Below, piece by piece: positions 8,369 through 17,006 of a stretch of DNA of 56,222 bases (the stretch's first letter is position 1; each line of letters opens with the position of its first letter). The translations under genes were made by a program, and so were the position numbers. This DNA is from Deltaproteobacteria bacterium (GTDB lineage Bacteria > Desulfobacterota > Desulfobulbia > Desulfobulbales > Desulfocapsaceae). The stretch lies in assembly GCA_024280265.1 (NCBI GenBank), contig JAJRQL010000230.1, positions 1 to 56,222 of the forward strand. The letters run 5' to 3'. The notes beneath the pieces were generated by a model. That model saw only the letters and a list, made by a program, of their open reading frames with translations, did not search any database and was not told where the DNA came from.

Positions 8369-9115
8369 ATGAGAAAGGTTATAGGGGACCTTGGGCTTAC
8401 ATTTATCTGGGTCTGCCTGGTATGGATTCTCAGCTGCAGGGGTGTGGAGGCGCAAACAGTAATCAAAGTTGTCGGTAACCATGCTCCTCCATACAGAATC
8501 ATCAAAGGCGATGAATGTTCGGGTATTTACAATGATACTATGAAAGAATTGGGCAGGAGAATGGGAGTTGAAATTCATTTTGCTAATGTTCCTTTTGCAA
8601 GGGCCCTGATGATGATGAAACAGGGAAAAAACGCCGATATTATGTTGGGTCCGAACAGAAATCCGCAAAGGGAATCCTATATGGTTTATACCCAGGCTAC
8701 TTTTTCACGGGAGAATAAAGCTTTTTACGTACATCCTGATTCCCCAGGTATCACAAAATATGAAGATCTCAGGGGCAAAAATATCTCTGTGCATAGAGGG
8801 AAGATCTATTTTTCTAAATTTGATCAGGATACATCTCTGATAAAAGAACCCGTCAGTGAATATATAATTGGTATCAGGAAAGTTGCGAAAAAACGCAATG
8901 ATGTCATAGTTATGCCTGAAAAAGAGGGGGGTCGATTGTTAAAGGAACACAGTGTAAAGTTAAAAAAATCTTCCTATATTGTTAAAGGGGAAATTTCATA
9001 CATCACTATTTCAAAAAAATCACCAGTGCTTAAACTTCAAGAGAGGCTTGAAGAGACGATGGAGCAGATCAAAAAAGATGGAACCATGAAAGCAATTCGA
9101 GAACGCTATAAATAA
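8369..9115 (+). CDS. Periplasmic solute-binding protein of the amino-acid type (SBP family 3)
   Basis: This 248-residue protein has a signal peptide (hydrophobic residues 9-24, cleavage near VEA-Q). It has the two-lobed binding-protein layout: APPYRIIKGDECSGIYNDTMKELGRR at the start, FARALMMMKQGKNADIMLGP, then YEDLRGKNISVHRGKIYFSKF and a C-terminal LQERLEETMEQIKKDGTMKAI. Members bind amino acids or other small molecules for ABC uptake or as sensors. No transporter genes lie beside it, so ligand and partner are unknown. The gene stands alone, with divergent glutamate synthase genes behind it; a nitrogen-related role would be a guess. Confidence 0.75.
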   Translation: MRKVIGDLGLTFIWVCLVWILSCRGVEAQTVIKVVGNHAPPYRIIKGDECSGIYNDTMKELGRRMGVEIHFANVPFARALMMMKQGKNADIMLGPNRNPQRESYMVYTQATFSRENKAFYVHPDSPGITKYEDLRGKNISVHRGKIYFSKFDQDTSLIKEPVSEYIIGIRKVAKKRNDVIVMPEKEGGRLLKEHSVKLKKSSYIVKGEISYITISKKSPVLKLQERLEETMEQIKKDGTMKAIRERYK

Positions 9116-9261
9116 CGTGTTCTTTTCACGCCTCTGTGGAGGTTTGCATGTTCAGATAATACGGGGTGAACAGGATTTGGTGTCAAGGAGAAGTTCTTGC
9201 GGTTCCCGGTGTTCCATTTCACTGCTACAGTGTGAATATTGCAGCACAGGGCATGAATGCT

Positions 9262-9573
9262 TTATTCAGAGTGCTCAGTGATAAACTGGTAGTAGATTGA
9301 GTTTACTTTTAAAAAGAGAAGCCCAATACCGCCGTCACCACCATGGCGGATAGAACCATATGCTTCTATGGTTGTTTCCTCGTTTTCCTCTGCAATGGCA
9401 AGAGATACTGTACATTCTGTGCCAACCACCAGGTTTAAATCAGATTCACACTCTAAGAAAATTCCGCTCATACTCATGTCCCGCGTTTCTCCCTCGATGG
9501 TTTCGCCATTTGCAAGTTTAAGAAGGGCAAATTTTCTGATAAGAAGACGTTCATAATTGCGACGATCTGACAT
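9262..9573 (-). CDS. PilZ-domain protein
   Basis: The 103-residue protein is a single PilZ domain. It shows the N-terminal RRNYER arginine motif (residues 4-9) and DMSMSGIF (about 32-39), matching the RxxxR and D/NxSxxG signatures that bind cyclic di-GMP. The target is unknown because no motility, polysaccharide or cyclase gene is adjacent. It is transcribed alone, convergent with the binding protein at 8369-9115. Cyclic di-GMP binding is a family expectation, not shown here. Confidence 0.8.
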   Translation of the reverse strand: MSDRRNYERLLIRKFALLKLANGETIEGETRDMSMSGIFLECESDLNLVVGTECTVSLAIAEENEETTIEAYGSIRHGGDGGIGLLFLKVNSIYYQFITEHSE

Positions 9574-9691
9574 GGGTGCACCTCAGTTGAGTGACAAAAC
9601 AATTAATTTGATTTGAGTTGCCCTAATGTAAGGATATGTCAGATTGAAGAGAGTTGTCAAGGAGGGGAATGCTGTGGGAGCTTGGGGATAC

Positions 9692-9722
9692 AAAAAAAGG
9701 AGAACCCATTCGGATTCTCCTT
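9692..9722 (-). terminator. Rho-independent terminator of the tatA pair
   Basis: Stem AAGGAGAA (9697-9704) with TTCTCCTT (9715-9722), loop of ten bases, followed on the minus strand by seven T. It lies 30 bases past the stop of the gene at 9752-9997. Confidence 0.85.
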
Positions 9723-9751
9723 GATATGACGGTTTGAGAAGGAGGTCTTTG

Positions 9752-9997
9752 TTACTTGAGGATATTTCCTATATTCTTAACAGCATCGACCTTATCTTTC
9801 ACCGCAGCCACCTCCTTGACACCAGGGACGTCTGAAAGAATCTCCTTGCCGCTGTTTTCAACGTCGCTGATACCGTTTTTAAAAGACGAAATTGCCTTTC
9901 CCAGTCCTGAACCAATCTCCGGCAATTTTTTTCCACCAAAAACAAGCACCGCAATTCCCAGGATAACGATTAATTCAGGGGTTCCAAGTCCAAACAT
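9752..9997 (-). CDS. tatA: Twin-arginine translocase TatA/TatE family protein
   Basis: This 81-residue protein has the TatA layout: one N-terminal membrane helix (PELIVILGIAVLVFGG, residues 6-21), the hinge [14 protein letters not shown] and an amphipathic helix with F39 in SSFKNGI, then a charged tail. TatA forms the protein-conducting element for folded Tat substrates at the cytoplasmic membrane. A second, shorter TatA-like gene lies 40 bases upstream in the same direction. No tatB or tatC is present in the window. Confidence 0.85.
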   Translation of the reverse strand: MFGLGTPELIVILGIAVLVFGGKKLPEIGSGLGKAISSFKNGISDVENSGKEILSDVPGVKEVAAVKDKVDAVKNIGNILK

Positions 9998-10037
9998 GGT
10001 ATTCTCCAGTTAAGATGATGATGCTGAAATTCTATCC

Positions 10038-10223
10038 TCAGCTCTGTGAATCGCCTTTTGTTTCGTCGTCGATAGTCTTTGTTTCTTCTTTTTTGGTGGC
10101 GTCTTTAAAGTTTTTTATGCCTTTACCAATTCCTGACCCTATTTCCGGAAGTTTGCCAGCACCAAAAATAATTACAATGATGACAAGAATAACAATCAGT
10201 TCCGGCATGCCAAGTCCAAACAT
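10038..10223 (-). CDS. tatA: Second TatA/TatE family protein, short form
   Basis: A 61-residue paralogue of its downstream neighbour, with nearly identical N-terminus ([21 protein letters not shown]), the same hinge ([13 protein letters not shown]) and amphipathic stretch (KNFKDAT), but a shorter tail. GAGGGCG precedes the ATG. The pair probably arose by tandem duplication. It may be a TatE-like component or the B-type partner; sequence alone does not decide. Confidence 0.8.
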   Translation of the reverse strand: MFGLGMPELIVILVIIVIIFGAGKLPEIGSGIGKGIKNFKDATKKEETKTIDDETKGDSQS

Positions 10224-10256
10224 AATACGCCCTCTATATGTATAAAATCATAGTTA

Positions 10257-10396
10257 GTTCCTGTCCAGAAACGGCCTTTTTCTTCTGACTTTTCGTTACA
10301 TTAAAATATCACCTTCGGAATATAAGATACATGCCTGCGGTAAAATTTGTTCTGCGCCACGATTAAGACGGAAAAATTTCATTTATGGATGGACAC
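10257..10396. mobile_element. Second MITE-like element (about 140 bp) upstream of the tatA pair
   Basis: The ends GTTCCTGTCCAGAAA (10257-10271) and TTTATGGATGGACAC (10382-10396) are imperfect inverted repeats (10 of 15). They are flanked by perfect TAGTTA copies (10251-10256 and 10397-10402), a plausible 6-bp target duplication. No ORF is inside. It is a different family from the element at 4972-5138. It fills most of the gap between the deaminase gene and the tatA genes. Confidence 0.5.
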
Positions 10397-10457
10397 TAGT
10401 TAACAGCTTTTTCTCTACCCTTAAGAGTTCTAAATGTAGAGCAGTAATCCCAGAATG

Positions 10458-11786
10458 TCAATCCTTTCCATGCTCCGCTATACTTTGGCCCATAATACAC
10501 ATTTGATCCAGGATTTTATTCTCATCAAGGGTCTGCAGAATTCTATTTTCCATGAGGATGCGTCCATTGATCACTGAGTGGAGGACATCGGCCCCACGTG
10601 CAGCGTAGACGAGGTGTGAGGGGATGTTGTAGAGCGGGGTGAGGTGGGGCTGGTTCATATTCAGCACTATCATGTCCGCTTTTTTGCCAACAGCAAGACT
10701 TCCCGTTTTATTTTGGTGTCCCAGAGCCCGGGCACCACCAAGGGTCGCGGCGTAGAGGGTCTGCTCGGCGTTCATGGCGGTTGCGTCCATCCTGTCAACT
10801 TTATGGATTTTGGCCACAGTATGCATTTCTCCAAACATGTCAACATCATTGTTTGATGCAGCACCATCAGTGCCAATGCTTACAGTAATTCCAGCTTGCA
10901 GCATCCTGACAACGGGTGCAGTTCCGGAGGCCAGTTTCATGTTGGATTCCTGGCAGTGAGAAACCTTAACCTGCTGTTCGGCCAGGGTATCAATGTCCTT
11001 GTCAGATAACGCTACACAGTGGGCAGCCAGAGTTTGTGGCCCCAGCAGGCCTAGTTTATGAAGATGTTCAACTGGACCACACCCAAAGCGGTCTTTGCAG
11101 GTATTGACCTCTGCTAAATTCTCAGAGAGGTGGATGCTGTAGAGGCTGCCGTGATCTTCTGCAACCCTGCCAAGCCTTGTTAAGAGCTCTGGAGCACAGG
11201 TGTACACGGAATGTGGTGTTGTGGTGATGCTGATGAGGGGATGGCCTCTGTACTGCTCAAAGAGATCGTCCACATAGGAAAAACCACTTTCCAGGTCGCC
11301 GTAGCAGGGAGAGGGGAAATCATAGAGTACCTCACCTATCAATGCTCGCATCCCGGATTCTGCGGTTGCCCGGGCAACCTCTTTTGAGAAAAGGTACATG
11401 TCACAGAAACTGGTGGTACCTGATTTAATCATCTCTGCAATGGAGAGGAGGGTGGACTGGTAAACCATATCCGGAGTACGACTGGCCTCAACGGGGAAGA
11501 TATACTCCTCCAGCCAGGTCATCAGTGGCAGGTCATCTGCCAGGCCACGGAAACAGGCCATGGCGGCATGGGTGTGCGTGTTTATCAGGCCTGGCATGAT
11601 CAGGCCGTAATCGGTGTGCAGATGTCTGTCTGTACTATACCGTTCAAGAATGGTGACACTCTCACCAAGGGCAGTGATGGTGTCACCGTTTATGGCCACG
11701 GCGCCTTTTTTAACGAGGCTCTGTTGCGTGGCGTCCGGTAGCAGATAGTCACCTGAGATAATCAGGTCAACGTGGGATTTCGTCAT
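10458..11786 (-). CDS. mtaD: 5'-methylthioadenosine/S-adenosylhomocysteine deaminase (amidohydrolase)
   Basis: The 442-residue protein is a metal-dependent amidohydrolase. Visible ligands and active-site residues include H71 and H73 in PGLINTHTHAAM, H219 in SIHLSEN, H256 in AAHCVAL, H277 in SHCQESNMKL and D307 in GTDGAASNND. These signatures match the MtaD/SAH deaminase group, which converts adenosine-type thioethers to inosine derivatives. Its ATG overlaps the end of the purine nucleoside phosphorylase gene by four bases (ATGA). The pair therefore suggests a route from methylthioadenosine to methylthioinosine and then to hypoxanthine plus a sugar phosphate; this is inference. Exact substrate preference cannot be told. 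Confidence 0.85.
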   Translation of the reverse strand: MTKSHVDLIISGDYLLPDATQQSLVKKGAVAINGDTITALGESVTILERYSTDRHLHTDYGLIMPGLINTHTHAAMACFRGLADDLPLMTWLEEYIFPVEASRTPDMVYQSTLLSIAEMIKSGTTSFCDMYLFSKEVARATAESGMRALIGEVLYDFPSPCYGDLESGFSYVDDLFEQYRGHPLISITTTPHSVYTCAPELLTRLGRVAEDHGSLYSIHLSENLAEVNTCKDRFGCGPVEHLHKLGLLGPQTLAAHCVALSDKDIDTLAEQQVKVSHCQESNMKLASGTAPVVRMLQAGITVSIGTDGAASNNDVDMFGEMHTVAKIHKVDRMDATAMNAEQTLYAATLGGARALGHQNKTGSLAVGKKADMIVLNMNQPHLTPLYNIPSHLVYAARGADVLHSVINGRILMENRILQTLDENKILDQMCIMGQSIAEHGKD

Positions 11787-12625
11787 ATCTGAATCCGTCC
11801 TGTTATTTCGACTAGCAGCTTTTCCAGTTTCGGTTCCATGGCTTCTGCGGTTTTGATGATGTCTTCGAGAATAATCGGCTCAAAATTGTCAGGGTCATTG
11901 ACGTTGGATACAACCGAAAGCCCTAAAACGTCCATGCCTCCGTGTTTTGCAACGATCACCTCGGGGATTGACGACATTCCGACAGCATCAGCACCGCATT
12001 CCCTGAGCCATCTGGTTTCTGCTGGTGTTTCCAGGCTGGGGCCGGGGATGCATACGTATATTCCGCTGATAACATTATTGATTTTGCAATGACTGGCACT
12101 GTTCAGGGCGGTTTTGATGAGACCCGGATGGTAGGGAGGTGAAAAATCGGGAAAACGCGGCCCCCATGCATCAATGTTTGGGCCTCGCAGGGGGTTTTCC
12201 CCCAGGAAGTTTAAATGATCCCGGAACACCATAATGGAACCTGCCTTGTAGAGCGGATTCAGACCACCTGCAGCATTCGGGAGGATAAGAGTTTTAGCGC
12301 CAAGCAACGACAGTACCCGGATGGGGAAGGCCACTTCCTTTGTTGAGTAACCCTCATAGTAGTGAAAGCGTCCCTGGAGCACGGCAACCTTTCTACCTTC
12401 AAGGCAACCAAGGATCAGGTTGCCGCTGTGGCTGTCAACCGTGGAGCTCGGGAAATGCGGAATGTCACCATAGGCAAGATTCAACTTGCTGTTAATCTTT
12501 TTTGCAAAATTACCAAGGCCCGTACCTAATTGAATAATGATGTCGGGCATGAAAGGCAGTGTTTCCCTGAGGCAGTTGACACACTTTTCCACCTGGCTTT
12601 GGTATTCTCCTTTTTTCGGTTTCAC
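11783..12625 (-). CDS. punA: Purine nucleoside phosphorylase, class I (trimeric type)
   Basis: The 280-residue protein shows the class I signatures: LGTGLG (residues 33-38, phosphate loop), GRFHYYEGY (85-93), LPNAAGGLNP (115-124), FRDHLNF (134-140), GPSLETPAE with the base-contacting Glu (195-203) and GMSSIPEV (216-223). It phosphorolyses inosine or guanosine-type nucleosides. The alternative name, methylthioadenosine phosphorylase, is less likely because the HYYEG and NPLRGPN segments follow the purine nucleoside enzyme pattern. It starts 12 bases after thrC and overlaps the deaminase gene, which may feed it inosine-type substrates. Confidence 0.85.
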   Translation of the reverse strand: MKPKKGEYQSQVEKCVNCLRETLPFMPDIIIQLGTGLGNFAKKINSKLNLAYGDIPHFPSSTVDSHSGNLILGCLEGRKVAVLQGRFHYYEGYSTKEVAFPIRVLSLLGAKTLILPNAAGGLNPLYKAGSIMVFRDHLNFLGENPLRGPNIDAWGPRFPDFSPPYHPGLIKTALNSASHCKINNVISGIYVCIPGPSLETPAETRWLRECGADAVGMSSIPEVIVAKHGGMDVLGLSVVSNVNDPDNFEPIILEDIIKTAEAMEPKLEKLLVEITGRIQI

Positions 12626-12637
12626 AGCAGAATCCTG

Positions 12638-14041
12638 TCAGGTCTTTTTGGCGTGGGCTTTGACGTATTCCTGGATCAAATTCTTGTCAGCATCCATGAG
12701 TTCACAGCGTGATTCGCGACCCGGGGTCAGAAGATCGGTGATAGCTTGCGGCAATTCAAGCTCCTTCAGGATGCTTTTTTCAACAACATCACCAAATTTT
12801 CCAGGATGGGCGGTGGCCAGGCAGCAAACCGGAATACCTTTTTTCTGATGTTTCAGGGCGCAGTGTACTCCAACTGCGGTGTGAGGATCTATGATGTAGC
12901 CGTACTCCTTGTAAAAATTGGAAATAGTTTTGTCAACATCAGCCTCACTTGCCTTTTCAGTGGTGAAATCCCTCTGTATCTGAACTTGAAAGTCGCTGAG
13001 ATCCATTTTACCGTTTTCTGCAAAATGCTCCATCGCCTGACGGGTTCTACCCGGCTCTTCGTCAAGCAGGTAATAAAGGTAGCGTTCAAAGTTGGAAGCC
13101 GACTGGATATCCATGGAAGGACTTGAGGTTGCGACGACGTCTCCAAGGGAGTAGTCACCGTCACTCACCATTCTGGAGAGGATATCGTTTGAGTTGGTGG
13201 CCAGTAACAGTTTTCTGATGGTCCCCTCGGGGAGCATGCGTTTGGCGATGTAACCGGCGAAGATATCACCGAAATTTCCGGTTGGGACTGAAAAATCAGT
13301 TGCCTTGTCAGTTTCATGGCTGGATATATGGAGGCAGGCATGGACGTAATAGACTACCTGGGCAAGAACTCTGGCCCAGTTGATGGAGTTGATTGCGCCA
13401 AGATTTTGCTGCTCTTTAAAATCAAGATCATTGAAGAGTGCCTTTACTATGGCCTGGCCGTCGTCAAAGGTTCCATGGATAGCAATGTTGAACACATTGT
13501 CATCCATCACCGTGGTCATCTGTTTTTCCTGGACTTTACTTATCCTTCCCTTGGGGTGGAGGATGAAAATGTTAATCCGTTCTTTGCCGCGGACTCCGTA
13601 AATGGCAGCGCTGCCGGTATCTCCGGATGTGGCGCCAAGGACGTTCATGATGGAGTCGTTTTTCTCCAGTAGATATTCAAAGATATTTCCGAGAAACTGC
13701 AGGGCGATGTCCTTGAAGGCGAGGGTAGGTCCGTGAAAGAGCTCCATGATGTGGAGAGGTCCTTGATGCACTATGGGAACTACCTGCTCTGCGTCAAATG
13801 TGGAGTAGGAGCGGTTGATTATTTCACGTAGCTCGGCTTCCGGAATGTCATCAATGAAGCGTGACATGATTTCAAAGGCCAGCTCCTGATAGGAGAGTTG
13901 CTTCCATTCTTCGTAAGTGTCGCTGCCAATTCTCGGGATGGCTCTCGGGAGGAGCAGGCCGCCGTCATCGGCAAGTCCCATCATTACAGCTTTGGTGAAG
14001 GGGACGGAGTCGATGCCGCCTCGGGTACTGATATATTGCAT
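12638..14041 (-). CDS. thrC: Threonine synthase
   Basis: The 467-residue protein matches the long bacterial threonine synthase type. The N-terminus YISTRGG is characteristic, the pyridoxal phosphate lysine is K110 in GPTLAFKDIALQF, and SGDTGSAA (about 145-152) provides the phosphate-binding loop. VPTGNFGDIFAGY and TAHPGKFGD follow further on. It converts O-phosphohomoserine to threonine and phosphate. It starts three bases after the rsfS stop and is followed 12 bases later by the nucleoside phosphorylase, so it is translated within one operon. No other threonine gene is near. Confidence 0.93.
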   Translation of the reverse strand: MQYISTRGGIDSVPFTKAVMMGLADDGGLLLPRAIPRIGSDTYEEWKQLSYQELAFEIMSRFIDDIPEAELREIINRSYSTFDAEQVVPIVHQGPLHIMELFHGPTLAFKDIALQFLGNIFEYLLEKNDSIMNVLGATSGDTGSAAIYGVRGKERINIFILHPKGRISKVQEKQMTTVMDDNVFNIAIHGTFDDGQAIVKALFNDLDFKEQQNLGAINSINWARVLAQVVYYVHACLHISSHETDKATDFSVPTGNFGDIFAGYIAKRMLPEGTIRKLLLATNSNDILSRMVSDGDYSLGDVVATSSPSMDIQSASNFERYLYYLLDEEPGRTRQAMEHFAENGKMDLSDFQVQIQRDFTTEKASEADVDKTISNFYKEYGYIIDPHTAVGVHCALKHQKKGIPVCCLATAHPGKFGDVVEKSILKELELPQAITDLLTPGRESRCELMDADKNLIQEYVKAHAKKT

Positions 14042-14044
14042 GTT

Positions 14045-14422
14045 TTAGCTCTCGTTTATTTCCACTCTTGGGGCGTCGTGCCACAGCCCTTCCAGATCGT
14101 AAAAAGATCGCTGTTCATGATAGAAAATATGAACTACTACATCTCCAAAGTCAAGAAGAACCCACATTCCTTCCTGAATTCCTTCGGCTTTGGCGGCACT
14201 GATACGCTTGGATCTCATGATACTTTCCACTGCCTCGGCAAGTCCCTGCACGTGACGGCTGGAACGTCCACTCATAATAACAAAGTAGTCGGTGAAAGAG
14301 GAGAGTCCCTGGACATCGAGGACGACCAGATCTTCGGCTTTTGTGTCTAGGGCAGTCTGGGCGCATATGGTAGCAAGTTCAAGGCTACTCTTGTCCTGCA
14401 GTTCTTTTTTGAGTTTTTTCAT
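14045..14422 (-). CDS. rsfS: Ribosome silencing factor
   Basis: The 125-residue protein is of usual RsfS/Iojap length. The family core is visible: KKAEDLVVLDVQGLSSFTDYF-like residues 32-52, then VIMSGRSSRHVQGLAEAV and the conserved WVLLDFGDVVVHIFYHEQRSFYDLEGLW segment. It binds ribosomal protein uL14 on the large subunit and blocks subunit joining under starvation. It lies between topB (23 bases upstream) and thrC (three bases downstream), all on the minus strand. Confidence 0.93.
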   Translation of the reverse strand: MKKLKKELQDKSSLELATICAQTALDTKAEDLVVLDVQGLSSFTDYFVIMSGRSSRHVQGLAEAVESIMRSKRISAAKAEGIQEGMWVLLDFGDVVVHIFYHEQRSFYDLEGLWHDAPRVEINES

Positions 14423-14445
14423 AATAAGTTTTGAAGCTGTGCCTC

Positions 14446-16911
14446 TTAGTTGTTGCTTTTAGCCTGAGTTTTCCGCTTTCGTGGCGGAAATTCAAAGCTT
14501 ATTTTACCTGCTTTATTAATGAGAAGATAAGCGTCAAAAGGTCTCTTTTTCTTGGAAATGAATTTGGTTATCAGTTCAGTCTTACCATCGTTAAGCAACT
14601 GTCTTATGTGGTCCACGGTGATGGCACGATCGAGGATAATTTTTGAAATCTGTAGGCCCTTTTCTTTGTCGCCAGCAAGCTTTGAGGCCGACATATATGC
14701 TGCAGGCGTTTCAAAGACCGGGGTGTCATCAATGGGGGAGAGTCCCAGGGGAGAAGTTTTCTTAATGGCCTCCACGTCAAGATCGTCAATGGAATCGGCA
14801 AAGAGAAATTCGATTTTGTTGTTGGTTAGACGGACGGATGCAGTGAACAGTTTACCGCGTTTGCTCCTGAAATCATTGAATGGTCCCAGGGTCTTTCCCT
14901 TGATGAGGCTGACAATTTCTTCCTGAGACATGATCCGTCCACCCAGTATTTTCCGCAAGGTGATCTTTTCGTCTTCGGAAATATAGGCGGTGGGAGTTTC
15001 CAGGAATCGAGTCTCACCAACAGGGCTGAAGGGTGCTTCCGCCATTGTTGGTGACTTCTCAAATTTGTGGATCTGGGCAATGATATGCCTGGTCAACTCA
15101 CGGATCTCTTCCATAAACTGTTTCCGGGTAAATTTACCCTGGAGGATCTGGTTCAACTTCAGCTCCCATTCCCCTGTCATCTGTGGTGAGGCAAGAACTT
15201 CAATCTTTAATGCCTCCAGCAGCGACAGCAGCTCAAATGCTTTACCGGTAGGAGTGAGTTCCCGGCCTTCACGGACAATGTACTTTTCCTTTAGGAGCTT
15301 CTCAATGATTGCAGCCCGGGTGGAAGGTGTGCCAAGACCACTTTCTTTCATTGCCTCGGCGAGTTCCTCGTCATCTACAAACTTCCCGGAATGCTCCATG
15401 GCAGAGAGAAGTGTTGCCTCGTTGAATCGTGGCGGTGGTTTGGTCGCTGATTTCTCTTTGGAGACATCCTTGCAGTGAACATCACTTCCATCAGGTATCT
15501 CAGCGAGCAGTTTGTCACTTTCCTGCTGGCCGTTGCCCTGGTAGATGATCTTCCAGCCCGGATCAGTTTGGATTTTCCCTTCTGTAAGGAAGGCCTCCTT
15601 TTTAACTATGGAGATTCTTTTGGTGTTGAGGTACCGGGCCGGTGGAAAAAAGACAGCGAGGAATCGCTGTACCACCATGGTGTAAATTTTGAGTTCCGCT
15701 TCGCTCAGGGAGGCGGGTAATAGTGTTGTCGGGATAATAGCGTGATGATCTGAGATCTTCCTGTTGTTGAAGATCAGTTTGTCTTTTTTCAGATACCTCT
15801 TGTCCAGTGCTGTGCGGGCATGTGTAGACAGCTGCCAGTCCAGTTGCTGTTTGACGGTGTTTTTGACATTCCCCAGGTAATCTTCGGGAAGGTGCCGACT
15901 GTCAGTTCTTGGGTAGGTGAGGATCTTGTGCCGTTCGTAGAGTGCCTGGGCGATGGAAAGGGTGTTTTTTGCAGAAAATCCGAAACGACCATTTGCCTCT
16001 CGCTGCAGAGAGGTCAGGTCGTAAAGTGCTGGAGCGCGCTGTGAAGACTTTTTGCTGGTCTCGGTCACCTCTGCAGGTTGATTGGCACATTTTGCAAGCA
16101 GTTTGTCTGCCTCCTTTTCCTGCCAGATCCTGTCTGCTCTGGCATGCTTATTTTTTGGGTCTTTTTTGAATCCGGGGTTGATCCATTTGCCGCTGTAGCT
16201 GCCCTGGTCAAAGGAGAAAGTTGCCTGGACGGTGAAGTAATCACGTGGCTCAAAGGCCAGGCGAATCTGCTCTCTTTTAACGAGCAGGGAGAGGGTGGGG
16301 GTCTGAACTCTGCCACAGGGGGTGAGGAAGAAACCACCCTTTCTCGAGTTGAATCCTGTGAGTGCGCGGGTTGCGTTGAGCCCAATGAGCCAATCGGATT
16401 CGGACCTGCAGAGAGCGGCATCTTCCAGGGCATGCATTTCTTCGTTGTTGCGAAGATTGGCAAATGCCTCTTTGATCGATTCGCGGGTCATGGACTGCAG
16501 CCAGAGTCTCTTGAAACTCTTTTTGGCCACCGATTTATTCCAGACATAACGCAGGATGTATTTGAAGATGAGTTCGCCTTCGCGTCCTGCATCACAACCA
16601 TTTATGATTTCGGAGACATCTTTTCGGCGAATCAGTTTCTGTAGTGCGTTCAACTGCCCTTTTGTTCCCGGTAGTCCTTTTAAGGGGAATTCCTCGGGAA
16701 TTATTGGGAGGTTGCTCAAGGACCAGTTCTTGTATTTCGGGTCTATCTCTTCCGGATACTGAATGGCAACCAGGTGGCCGATGGCGTAAGAGACAATATG
16801 CGAGTCACTTTCGTAATGGGTCTTGGTCTTTTTGAATTTCCCGGGTAGAACCCTTGCTAGGTCACCAGCCACACTGGGTTTTTCTGCAATGATGAGCGTT
16901 TTATTGGTCAT
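14446..16911 (-). CDS. topB: DNA topoisomerase III (type IA) with extra C-terminal repeats
   Basis: The 821-residue protein has the Toprim domain at the N-terminus (IIAEKPSVAGDLA; DAGREGELIF at 107-116) and the type IA core, with active-site Tyr333 in ILTYPRTDSRHLPE. HHAIIPTT and GLGTPSTRAAIIEKL are also present. It passes single strands through a transient break to decatenate DNA. E. coli TopB is about 650 residues; the surplus is two related C-terminal modules, from about 650, beginning FLETPTAYIS and VFETPAAYMS and containing GPFNDFRSKRGKLF and KRPFDAYLL, like the topoisomerase C-terminal repeat. It heads a block with rsfS and thrC. The tail ends in basic residues (PPRKRKTQAKSNN). Confidence 0.9.
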   Translation of the reverse strand: MTNKTLIIAEKPSVAGDLARVLPGKFKKTKTHYESDSHIVSYAIGHLVAIQYPEEIDPKYKNWSLSNLPIIPEEFPLKGLPGTKGQLNALQKLIRRKDVSEIINGCDAGREGELIFKYILRYVWNKSVAKKSFKRLWLQSMTRESIKEAFANLRNNEEMHALEDAALCRSESDWLIGLNATRALTGFNSRKGGFFLTPCGRVQTPTLSLLVKREQIRLAFEPRDYFTVQATFSFDQGSYSGKWINPGFKKDPKNKHARADRIWQEKEADKLLAKCANQPAEVTETSKKSSQRAPALYDLTSLQREANGRFGFSAKNTLSIAQALYERHKILTYPRTDSRHLPEDYLGNVKNTVKQQLDWQLSTHARTALDKRYLKKDKLIFNNRKISDHHAIIPTTLLPASLSEAELKIYTMVVQRFLAVFFPPARYLNTKRISIVKKEAFLTEGKIQTDPGWKIIYQGNGQQESDKLLAEIPDGSDVHCKDVSKEKSATKPPPRFNEATLLSAMEHSGKFVDDEELAEAMKESGLGTPSTRAAIIEKLLKEKYIVREGRELTPTGKAFELLSLLEALKIEVLASPQMTGEWELKLNQILQGKFTRKQFMEEIRELTRHIIAQIHKFEKSPTMAEAPFSPVGETRFLETPTAYISEDEKITLRKILGGRIMSQEEIVSLIKGKTLGPFNDFRSKRGKLFTASVRLTNNKIEFLFADSIDDLDVEAIKKTSPLGLSPIDDTPVFETPAAYMSASKLAGDKEKGLQISKIILDRAITVDHIRQLLNDGKTELITKFISKKKRPFDAYLLINKAGKISFEFPPRKRKTQAKSNN

Positions 16912-17006
16912 TTCATTTCTATATAGAGTGCTTGTAACAAGCAGGTTCAGTCATGCGTGAACAGCGCCTGATTCAGAGAGCGTCACTTTTTTTGTGACTG
17001 GTTGGA

